Source: Polaribacter sp.
GTDB lineage: Bacteria > Bacteroidota > Bacteroidia > Flavobacteriales > Flavobacteriaceae
Assembly (NCBI GenBank): GCA_003537695.1
Contig: DPRC01000031.1
Coordinates: 1 to 10,893, forward strand
Direction of reading: 5' to 3'
Length of the DNA: 10,893 nt
Shown here: positions 1-6,480 of the stretch, piece after piece
How positions within the stretch are numbered: position 1 is the first letter of the stretch
How the letters are laid out: every line of letters starts with the position of its first letter
Position numbers and translations under genes: made by a program
The notes under the pieces: model-generated
What the model saw: only the letters and a program-made list of their open reading frames with translations
Told to the model about the DNA's origin: nothing
Databases searched by the model: none

Positions 1-471
1 TACACAAATCCAAACGGACAGACTACAATTGCGAATTTCAGCAAGCAAAATTCACCTTTGCCCTCCAAGAGAATTTTAAAAATTAAGACCGATGAGCGCT
101 CTGGGAAGGTTTATTTTGCGACATCTAAGGGGATTGTTGCCTACAACAGTAAAGTAGCTCCTTTTGGAGAAAAATTAGGGACAGTCTATGCATATCCAAA
201 TCCTGCATTAAAAAGTCATGAAATTATTACGATAGACGGCAGAAATGGCACACATTTACCAAAAGGGACGAATGTGAAAATTATTGATATTGCAGGTAAT
301 TTAGTGTATGAGACTAATGTTGTTGAGGGACAGCAATTAAAGGGCGGTAAAGTTGTTTGGGACAAAAGAAACTTGGCAGGTAAAAAGGTAGCATCTGGTA
401 TTTATATTGTTTTATTATCCAATGATGACGCCTCGGAAACTTCATTGACAAAAATCGCAATCGTAAATTAG
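1..471 (+). CDS. porZ: T9SS-associated beta-propeller protein, C-terminal part (probable PorZ), 5' partial
   Basis: The frame is open from base 1, so this is the last 156 residues of a longer protein; the start lies outside the window. The first ~50 residues (with VYFATSKGIVAYNS) look like the last blade of a beta-propeller. They are followed by a type IX secretion C-terminal domain: YPNP at the domain start, VKIIDIAGNLVYE, a VVWD strand, GKKVASGIYIVLL and a final TKIAIVN. In the family, PorZ is a periplasm-exported, surface-exposed part of the T9SS attachment complex that keeps its C-terminal domain and helps deliver anionic LPS for cargo anchoring. The PorZ assignment rests on the C-terminal domain's resemblance to flavobacterial PorZ and my recollection that this gene sits next to recO in Flavobacteriaceae; another T9SS cargo protein is possible because most of the propeller is not visible. 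The stop codon directly abuts the recO start. Confidence 0.65.
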   Translation, partial: YTNPNGQTTIANFSKQNSPLPSKRILKIKTDERSGKVYFATSKGIVAYNSKVAPFGEKLGTVYAYPNPALKSHEIITIDGRNGTHLPKGTNVKIIDIAGNLVYETNVVEGQQLKGGKVVWDKRNLAGKKVASGIYIVLLSNDDASETSLTKIAIVN

Positions 472-1194
472 ATGGCCGTCATAACAACCAAGGCAATTGT
501 ACTCAGCAGCTTAAAGTATAGTGACACGAGTCTGATTGTAAAATGTTATACAGAGGAAGAGGGTTTAAAGTCATACATTATAAAGGGCGTTTTAAAAGCT
601 AAAAAAGGAGGTATTAAAGCAGCTTATTTTCAGCCACTTACGCAATTAAACCTAGTGGCAAATCACAGTACTAAAAGTGCGCTACATACCTTGAAAGAGG
701 TTCAAATTTTGAATCCTTATAAAACAATTTTCAGAGATATTGTAAAACAGTCTGTAGTTTTATTTCTTTCCGAGGTACTCTCTAACAGTATTCAAGAAGA
801 AGAAAAAAATACTGATTTTTACAATTACTTAGAAGCGGGTCTTATGTGGCTCGATGCGCACGATAAGATATCAAATTTCCATTTGCTTTTTTTATTAAAT
901 GCATCTCGTTTTTTAGGTTTTTACCCAGATACTTCAGAAATCGAGCGCTCTGGGTTTGATTTGTTAAATGGAAGCTTCTCTGAAGCGACAGGAAACAGGA
1001 ATATTATCTCTGGCAATGAATTATTTCAATTCAAAAAGCTTTTAGGCATAAATTTTGATAGTATCGATAGTGTTCCTTTTAGTAAAAAGGAACGGCAATT
1101 GGTGTTGCAAATAATAATTAGATATTTTGAATTACATTTGGATGGCTTTAGAAAACCAAAGTCTCTACAAATTTTAGAAACAGTTTTTAATTAA
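472..1194 (+). CDS. recO: DNA repair protein RecO
   Basis: This 240-residue protein matches RecO in length and architecture. The N-terminal OB-fold (about residues 1-80) has ITTKAIVLSSLKYSDTSLIV and an SYIIKGVLKAKKG strand-turn typical of Bacteroidota RecO. The helical remainder carries LNASRFLGFYPD and ends with the conserved YFELHLDGFRKPKSLQIL tail. RecO binds single-stranded DNA and with RecR helps load RecA onto SSB-coated gaps (RecF pathway). Only one cysteine is present, so the zinc-finger seen in some RecO proteins (for example Deinococcus) is absent. The ATG follows the upstream TAG with no spacing and there is no room for a separate promoter, so expression should depend on the upstream gene. 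The stop overlaps the next start by one base (TAATG). Confidence 0.95.
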   Translation: MAVITTKAIVLSSLKYSDTSLIVKCYTEEEGLKSYIIKGVLKAKKGGIKAAYFQPLTQLNLVANHSTKSALHTLKEVQILNPYKTIFRDIVKQSVVLFLSEVLSNSIQEEEKNTDFYNYLEAGLMWLDAHDKISNFHLLFLLNASRFLGFYPDTSEIERSGFDLLNGSFSEATGNRNIISGNELFQFKKLLGINFDSIDSVPFSKKERQLVLQIIIRYFELHLDGFRKPKSLQILETVFN

Positions 1195-3668
1195 TGAAGT
1201 ATTTTTTCCTCTTAATCATTTTTTTAAATAGTATTTGTGCGTTTGCTCAGAAAGTAAAGGTTTTAGACAAGCAGACGGGTAAAATAATTAAAAATGTAAG
1301 TATTTTTAATGCGAAAGAAACCATAAATATAACCACTGACAAAGATGGTTTTTCGGATATCTCAGAATTTAATGCTACAGAAATTATAATTTTCTCTCAC
1401 CTTTCTTACGCGGTCTTAAGGGTTCGGAAGTCTGTGGTAAAGTCTAAGAATTATATTATTTATTTGACAAAAGAGTCTGAGCAGTTAGACGAGGTGGTAG
1501 TCTCACTTTTTAAAAGGGAGGAGAGAACCAATCGAATTGCAGAGCAAATTGCGATTTTAAATTCGAAAAAAATTCAAAGAGCTTCTGCACAAACATCTGC
1601 AGATTTATTGGCAACAATTCCTGGGGTTAAAGTTCAAAAATCTCAATTTGGAGGCGGAAGTCCTGTAATTCGAGGTATGGAAGCTAACCGTGTTTTACTG
1701 GTGGTTGATGGGGTACGCATGAACAACGCTATTTATAGGAAAGGACATTTGCAAAGTGCCATTACTGTGACACCAAATATGTTAGAGAAAACAGAGGTTG
1801 TTTTTGGTCCCTCTTCCGTAATCTATGGTTCAGATGCTTTAGGCGGTGTAATTCATTATTACACAAAAACACCAAAACTATCAGAAGAAAATGAAGTTGA
1901 TAGTCAGTTTTTTTCTAGATTTTCTTCCGTGAATAACGAAATCACAACCAATATTTCGGTAGAAGTTAGAAGTCAAAAATGGGCTTCTTTGACCAGTATT
2001 TCGCACAGTGATTTTGGTGATTTAAAAGCGGGTAAAAACCGTGCACATGGTTTTAAAGACTGGGGAAAAGTTTTCTTTTACTCAGAGAATAACAATGGAA
2101 ATTATAAGGAGTACCCAACCGTAAATATGGATCCTAACTTGCAGCGAAATACAGGATACAATCAAACGGATATTCTTCAAAAGTTCTTCATTCCGATAAC
2201 CAGAAATACAGACATAAAGTTAAACTTTCAATATTCTACATCTTCTGATATTCCAAGATTTGATCGGTTAACGGAGTTGAAAAATAAAAAATTAAAATTT
2301 TCAGAATGGTTTTATGGTCCTCAAAAACGGTTTTTAGCTTCCGCACAAATGTTCTTGAGTCCAAATAAAAAAGGGATGGAAACTGGCATCATTACCGCCG
2401 CTTATCAAAACGTGCAAGAAAGCAGAATTCAACGAAAATTTGGGAGCTTAGACCGGTCTTACAGAGAGGAAAATGTAGCTGTTTATAGTTTGAATGGAGA
2501 TTTCTCGGTATTGCTGACTGCGGACAAAAAAAGGGCACTTTCCTATGGTTTTGAATTCGCTTATAATGACGTGACTTCCAATGCATATGGCAAGGAGTTA
2601 AATATTGTAGCTGGAGAAATTGAAGGTTTTTCAAGAACTTTTAAAGTGCAATCTCGATATCCTGATGGCAGTAGTGCCTACTTAAGTTCTGCCGTTTATA
2701 TTGATTACCGACAAGATATTAATAGCAAGTCTACTTTAAATTCAGGGATTCGTTTTACAAATACAAATTTAACTGCAACATGGATTGATCAGACATTTAT
2801 ACAATTGCCTGATACAAATATTCAGTTAAATCACTCAGCGGTAACTGCAACTTTAGGGTATGTTTTTAAGCCTAATAAAAATTGGCAAATCAACAGTGTG
2901 CTCTCTTCAGGGTTTAGAGCTCCAAATATAGATGATGTGGGTAGAGTTCGAGAAAAAGCAGGGAATGTGACGGTACCAAATATAACAGTAACCCCCGAGT
3001 TTGCTTACAACGCCGAGATAGGGGTTCAAAAGTATTTTAATGAAAAGAAGTTCCGGTTTGGGGCCAATATTTATTATACATTATTAGATAATTATATTCA
3101 AAGAGATTTCGTTTACAATCCAGATGGAAGTATTGTTCAAGTAGCTTTCGATGGTGATTTTGGAAATGCAGTTTCAAATCAGAACAAAAGAACAGCCTAT
3201 ATTACAGGAGTAACAGCAAGCTATTTAGGGCGAATTTCGCCTATTTGGAAAACTTCTGGTTTCGTTACGTATACTAAGGGACGCACTTATGATAGCAGGG
3301 AACCAATGTCTTCTATTCCGCCGATATTTGGTCAGTTTGAAATGAGTTATGTTGTCGCTGAAATTGAATTAGGTGCAGCTATTCGCTTTAACGCGAAGAA
3401 AGAGATTTCTGATTTTAATATTACAGAGGGCATCGATAATCACGAGTTAACACCAATTGTAGCTAAAAATGCAATGGATGAACGTATTAAATATTATGGG
3501 ACACCAAGTTGGATTACGATGGGGTTGAATGCCAACTATACATTAAGCAATAGCGTTTCTGTTCAAGCAAGATTGGATAATTTATTAGATCAACATTTTA
3601 TTGAATTTGCATCTGGAGTAGCTTCTCCAGGTAGAAATTTATCTCTCTCTTTCAGAGCTAATTTCTAA
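1194..3668 (+). CDS. TonB-dependent outer-membrane receptor with carboxypeptidase-D-like N-terminal domain
   Basis: The protein has 824 residues. Residues 1-18 form a Sec signal peptide ending AFA before Gln19. A CarboxypepD_reg-like beta domain spans about 20-93 (VKVLDKQTGKIIKNVSIF, TDKDGFSDI). A candidate TonB-box region is near 97-104 (QLDEVVVS). The plug spans about 113-226, with SADLLATIPGVKVQKS, VIRGMEANRVLLVVDGVRMN and FGPSSVIYGSDALGGVI. The rest is a beta-barrel ending in an aromatic Phe (RNLSLSFRANF), as expected for BamA-dependent insertion. The DGVRMNNAIYRKGHLQ segment and the FRAP motif (574-577) recall haem/haemoglobin-type receptors, but the plug motif is shared with other ligands and the usual NPNL partner motif is not evident. 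The substrate is therefore unassigned. Last gene of the plus-strand run, coupled to recO by TAATG. Confidence 0.9.
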   Translation: MKYFFLLIIFLNSICAFAQKVKVLDKQTGKIIKNVSIFNAKETINITTDKDGFSDISEFNATEIIIFSHLSYAVLRVRKSVVKSKNYIIYLTKESEQLDEVVVSLFKREERTNRIAEQIAILNSKKIQRASAQTSADLLATIPGVKVQKSQFGGGSPVIRGMEANRVLLVVDGVRMNNAIYRKGHLQSAITVTPNMLEKTEVVFGPSSVIYGSDALGGVIHYYTKTPKLSEENEVDSQFFSRFSSVNNEITTNISVEVRSQKWASLTSISHSDFGDLKAGKNRAHGFKDWGKVFFYSENNNGNYKEYPTVNMDPNLQRNTGYNQTDILQKFFIPITRNTDIKLNFQYSTSSDIPRFDRLTELKNKKLKFSEWFYGPQKRFLASAQMFLSPNKKGMETGIITAAYQNVQESRIQRKFGSLDRSYREENVAVYSLNGDFSVLLTADKKRALSYGFEFAYNDVTSNAYGKELNIVAGEIEGFSRTFKVQSRYPDGSSAYLSSAVYIDYRQDINSKSTLNSGIRFTNTNLTATWIDQTFIQLPDTNIQLNHSAVTATLGYVFKPNKNWQINSVLSSGFRAPNIDDVGRVREKAGNVTVPNITVTPEFAYNAEIGVQKYFNEKKFRFGANIYYTLLDNYIQRDFVYNPDGSIVQVAFDGDFGNAVSNQNKRTAYITGVTASYLGRISPIWKTSGFVTYTKGRTYDSREPMSSIPPIFGQFEMSYVVAEIELGAAIRFNAKKEISDFNITEGIDNHELTPIVAKNAMDERIKYYGTPSWITMGLNANYTLSNSVSVQARLDNLLDQHFIEFASGVASPGRNLSLSFRANF

Positions 3669-3669
3669 T

Positions 3670-4017
3670 TTATTTCCTTTTTCCTTCGTCTGTAAAATTA
3701 GTATTCAATGCTCTTTCTGTCTTGATAATACTGACGATAATTGTTAAAAAAACAAAGGCCATGGGTTGCCAGGTAAGCTCTGCACTTAAGAATGTTACAA
3801 AAGCCAAACTAGCAAGAAAAGAGATTCCTGCATACATCAATAAACTTTGATTAAATAGGGTGTTTGCAAAGGTCCATATTTCTTGATTTTGAATCGCTTT
3901 TGGCGTTCTATAGCCATAAAGACCATTGATTTTTTTTGGTGGAAATTTCCAGAAAAGAATACTGATTAAAAACAACAATCCGTTTGTAGTAAAAACATAT
4001 AACAATGCATCATTCAT
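3670..4017 (-). CDS. SdpI-family small membrane protein
   Basis: This 115-residue protein has about three hydrophobic membrane segments (roughly residues 5-24, 58-78 and 82-99). Between the first two is the SdpI-family signature: FPPKKINGLYGYRTP followed by a polar NQEIWTFAN stretch (25-52). In Bacillus subtilis the longer SdpI gives immunity to the SdpC toxin and sequesters the repressor SdpR. No toxin gene or ArsR-type SdpR gene is seen here, so an immunity role should not be assumed; many short SdpI homologues are simply uncharacterised membrane proteins. The gene is last of a minus-strand series, 33 bp after the thioesterase stop. Three CAT triplets lie near the start; the outermost (4015-4017) gives the listed MNDALLY start. 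The stop lies one base from the receptor stop. Confidence 0.8.
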   Translation of the reverse strand: MNDALLYVFTTNGLLFLISILFWKFPPKKINGLYGYRTPKAIQNQEIWTFANTLFNQSLLMYAGISFLASLAFVTFLSAELTWQPMAFVFLTIIVSIIKTERALNTNFTDEGKRK

Positions 4018-4050
4018 AATTTTAGTTTTTTAAGTTCACTTCGGGTATTG

Positions 4051-4914
4051 CTAATTTTTTGGTCTTAGTAATCCTTCTTGCGCAAAAGAAGCCACAAGCT
4101 TACCGTCTCTTGTAAAGATATTTCCTTTTGCCAGTCCTCTTGCTCCGTATGCATTTGGAGACTCGGTAGAAAACAACATCCAATCATCGAAATCAAAATC
4201 TCTAAAAAACCACATAGAGTGGTCTAAACTTGCTGTTTGCGTATTTCCAAAGTTATGAGTGCTTGCATTCGGATTGAAAGCAGCATTTAATAGATTATAG
4301 TCAGAAATATAAGTGAGAATTTCTTGTTTTGTTCGATAATCGAGCGCCTGTTTTTCTCCTTTCAAACGAAACCAAATTTGTTCATTAGGAGGCAGGTTTT
4401 TAGGCTCTAAAAGATTTGGAGTTCTAACAGGTTTAAACGCGATAGGCCTGTCAACACTTAAAAATTGTTTCATCGGTTTTGGTAAAAAATCACCAAACTT
4501 CACAAACATCTCATCCCAACTTAACAACTCTTCCGGATATTTGATGCTTTCATCAAAACTTATTTGATGCTCAAAACCCTCCTCTTTTATGTGAAAAGAA
4601 GCCGCTAAAATGAAAATTGTTTGATCTTGCTGTTTTGCGGTTACCCTTCTTGTAGAAAAACTACCGCCATTCCTCATTTCTTCTACTTTGTAAAGAATGG
4701 GAACTGTTAAATTCCCAGCCTCTAAAAAATAGCCATGCAACGAATGTAAAAAGCGATTTTCGGGGATGGTCTTGTGCGCTGCGTTTATACTTTGAGCCAA
4801 CACTTGACCGCCAAAAACATGTGGACTTCCAATAGTATAACTGTCTCCACTAAAGGTGTGGTTTCCTAATTCTTTTAGGTTTAGTAGTGAAATTAATTCT
4901 TTGCTAGTTTGCAT
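4051..4914 (-). CDS. Acyl-CoA thioesterase II, TesB family (double hotdog)
   Basis: The 287-residue length is nearly the same as E. coli TesB (286). The N-terminal hotdog has FGGQVLAQSINAAHKTI and LHSLHGYFLEAGN; the second has the linker-proximal ISDYNLLNAAF and SLDHSMWFF, and the protein ends with the conserved ARGLAKGNIFTRDGKLVAS and QEGLLR. By spacing, the E. coli triad Asp204-Thr228-Gln278 corresponds to Asp205, Ser229 and Gln279, so the active site looks intact, with Ser in place of Thr. The enzyme hydrolyses acyl-CoA to free acid and CoA in the cytoplasm. It starts 5 bp after the acyltransferase stop, implying co-transcription and probably translational coupling. It may trim acyl-CoA pools or act with the neighbouring acyltransferase; that link is inference. 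Confidence 0.92.
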   Translation of the reverse strand: MQTSKELISLLNLKELGNHTFSGDSYTIGSPHVFGGQVLAQSINAAHKTIPENRFLHSLHGYFLEAGNLTVPILYKVEEMRNGGSFSTRRVTAKQQDQTIFILAASFHIKEEGFEHQISFDESIKYPEELLSWDEMFVKFGDFLPKPMKQFLSVDRPIAFKPVRTPNLLEPKNLPPNEQIWFRLKGEKQALDYRTKQEILTYISDYNLLNAAFNPNASTHNFGNTQTASLDHSMWFFRDFDFDDWMLFSTESPNAYGARGLAKGNIFTRDGKLVASFAQEGLLRPKN

Positions 4915-4919
4915 GTATT

Positions 4920-6083
4920 TTATTTTTTAAAAGGAAATTTTTGATCAAATGGAGTCGGCTGTACTCGTTGTAAAAATAACTTTAAAATTTTGTTTTTGAC
5001 GGTTTTCTTATGACGAAGATACATGGTTAAATTTTCAGGAACGGCACCAATAGAACTTTTTATTTCGCTTGCTGTACGACCAAAATTAACTGTTTTTAGT
5101 TTTAACTGAATTGCAATTTCTACATAATCATAGAGCATTCTTTGGTACACTGCATGTGTTCTATTTCTTTTATAATCGATACCAACGAAGTGGGCATCCA
5201 ACGACTTTTCGTTAACGATACCAGAGACGAAGCCTACGATTTCGTCCTCTAACCAGTAAGTCTTCAGAATATAGTTATTTCCAAACTGTTTTTTTAAATC
5301 GCGATAGGTTTCTAGATTGAAAAGGCCTAAATTAAAAGTAGCATTTCCTGCGACCTTTTCATACAAACCTGTCATTTTTGGTAGTTGCTTGTCTATATTT
5401 TGAAAAGTAACTTCTTCAATACTTAGGGCTTTGCTCAAGGTTAAGGCTCTCTTCGCTTTTACTCGAAATTTAGTTTTAACCGCTCCTAAATAATCATTAA
5501 AATTTACCCAGTGCTCTTGTATTTCTAGCTTCATGTTGGGCTCTACAGAGAACGCGTGATAACCACTTTTTTTTAACTCATTCGCAATAGATAGCGATTT
5601 TAGTGGGAAATCTTTAAGTAAGAACGCATCAATTTGATTTTTTAATTTATGATTAGAATTGATAAATTGATGGATGTTTTTGGCGATTTCTCTTATAATT
5701 TCTTTTTTATTTTGATTCTCTTTTATAAAAATACCGTGTTCTCCACTAACAAATAAGTTCCCGCAAATTAATAGTTTGAGCGCTTTTTTTGCTGAAATAA
5801 CCCCAAGACTTTCTCCGACCCTCCTTAAAAGACCAAAATCTGTTTTAATAGAATTTAAGTAGAAATCTATTATTTTTATACTGGCAAAGGCAATCGCTTG
5901 CTTTTTTTTGTCAAGCAAAACAACATACGAAAATGAAATGTTTGTGTGATTTTTTTCGAATGATTTTAAAAATGCTGGATGAAAATAAATATTTTTTGAA
6001 CAAGACAATTCTACCCAGATATGAGCGGGAATTTCGTCTAAAGAAGAAAAAAATAAGGCCGTATTTGCAGAACTAACTAGCAC
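4920..6083 (-). CDS. FemAB/GNAT-like acyltransferase
   Basis: This 387-residue protein resembles flavobacterial proteins annotated as GNAT or FemAB-like (peptidoglycan-type) acyltransferases. An N-terminal half (about 15-175) contains the HPAFLKSFEK region. A second domain (about 180-350) has a basic KTKFRVKAKRAL stretch at 203-213, the strand pair YILKTYWLEDEIVGFVSG (271-288), a helix with VYQRMLYDYVEIAIQLK and the NFGRTASEIKSSIGA segment (333-347) typical of acetyltransferase-6/FemAB-like folds. The C-terminus is basic. There is no signal peptide, so it is likely cytoplasmic. The acceptor cannot be read from sequence. The GTG start at 6083-6081 is directly preceded by an in-frame TAA, and the conserved N-terminus begins soon after, so no upstream start is possible. 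First gene of a three-gene minus-strand run. Confidence 0.75.
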   Translation of the reverse strand: MLVSSANTALFFSSLDEIPAHIWVELSCSKNIYFHPAFLKSFEKNHTNISFSYVVLLDKKKQAIAFASIKIIDFYLNSIKTDFGLLRRVGESLGVISAKKALKLLICGNLFVSGEHGIFIKENQNKKEIIREIAKNIHQFINSNHKLKNQIDAFLLKDFPLKSLSIANELKKSGYHAFSVEPNMKLEIQEHWVNFNDYLGAVKTKFRVKAKRALTLSKALSIEEVTFQNIDKQLPKMTGLYEKVAGNATFNLGLFNLETYRDLKKQFGNNYILKTYWLEDEIVGFVSGIVNEKSLDAHFVGIDYKRNRTHAVYQRMLYDYVEIAIQLKLKTVNFGRTASEIKSSIGAVPENLTMYLRHKKTVKNKILKLFLQRVQPTPFDQKFPFKK

Positions 6084-6183
6084 TTAATTATCGCAAGGAA
6101 TTTGATGGTTTTGCAGATTGATTGAATTTTTATTTTGCATTGATTTATTTACTTGTGTAATGATACACTTATTTTTGTGTGAA

Positions 6184-6210
6184 ACCTTTTTTAGTTTGAA
6201 CTACAAAGGT
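6184..6210. repeat. Interrupted inverted repeat overlapping the -7 box
   Basis: The arms are ACCTTT (6184-6189) and AAAGGT (6205-6210) outside, and TAGTT (6192-6196) and AACTA (6199-6203) inside, around a TG centre: 11 pairs with a 2-versus-1 base asymmetry. The 2-base centre is too short for a stable RNA loop as drawn. It covers the predicted transcription start and most of the -7 box, so it could be an operator; no regulator gene is nearby. Confidence 0.35.
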
Positions 6211-6211
6211 A
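6204..6211 (-). promoter_or_regulatory. Candidate -7 promoter box for the acyltransferase operon
   Basis: On the minus strand this reads TACCTTTG, a full match to the Bacteroidota primary-sigma -7 consensus TAnnTTTG. The expected transcription start is near 6200, giving a 5' leader of roughly 117 nt before the GTG at 6083. No clear TTG -33 element is found at the usual 17-23 bp spacing, so recognition may need help from an activator or the box may be fortuitous. Confidence 0.45.
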
Positions 6212-6362
6212 ATATGGTATCCGTTGTCGTTTGAAAAATCATATATTGTTTGCGAAAAAACATAAAGATATTTTATTTTTATAGTTTCCACTTCAGATGA
6301 TTCAATTATAACTTTTATTTAACAAAACGGATTTTTCTTGTGCACTGAAAAAACTAGACCTT

Positions 6363-6380
6363 TCTAATAGTTTTATTAGA
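6363..6380. repeat. Perfect 7-bp inverted repeat with 4-base loop
   Basis: TCTAATA (6363-6369) and TATTAGA (6374-6380) pair perfectly around GTTT. It lies about 100 bp upstream of the methyltransferase start. The stem is AT-rich, so it would be weak as an RNA hairpin and lacks a following T-run; a protein-binding site or chance are both possible. Confidence 0.3.
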
Positions 6381-6451
6381 TTACATGAACAGCGTTTTAG
6401 TTTGCAGATAATAACCGGACAATTTAAGAATGGATCGGTGCATTTTTTTGG

Positions 6452-6459
6452 TATTTTTG
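6452..6459 (+). promoter_or_regulatory. Candidate -7 promoter box for the methyltransferase gene
   Basis: TATTTTTG fits TAnnTTTG and lies 21 bp before the ATG at 6481, predicting a leader of about 18 nt. No TTG -33 element is present at 17-23 bp spacing, and the region is T-rich, so chance matches are likely; confidence is low. Confidence 0.3.
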
Positions 6460-6480
6460 TTATTAATACTTTTATAACAG

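Larger units (their letters stand above)
6084..6480. other. Divergent intergenic region between the acyltransferase and the methyltransferase
   Basis: This 397-bp AT-rich spacer separates two divergently read genes. I find no convincing protein or RNA gene in it. It holds a good minus-strand -7 box at 6204-6211 within an inverted repeat (6184-6210), a small GTGTA/TACAC inverted repeat (6155-6168), a perfect 7-bp inverted repeat (6363-6380) and a plus-strand -7-like box at 6452-6459. A frame on the plus strand is open from about 6312 to 6514 but lacks an ATG start at its head, and I could not match it to any family. Confidence 0.6.

Noticed and set aside
2392-2634. 80-codon frame on the minus strand
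   Set aside because: It lies wholly inside the TonB receptor gene, antisense, with no family resemblance; the receptor frame is continuous and motif-rich here.
3670-4017. Toxin-immunity (Sdp) system suggested by the SdpI-family protein
   Set aside because: No SdpC-like toxin, SdpA/B maturation gene or SdpR repressor is present nearby, and the protein is about half the length of B. subtilis SdpI.
6155-6168. GTGTA/TACAC inverted repeat in the operon leader
   Set aside because: Only 5 bp of stem with a 4-base loop and no extension; such repeats are expected by chance in a sequence of this size.
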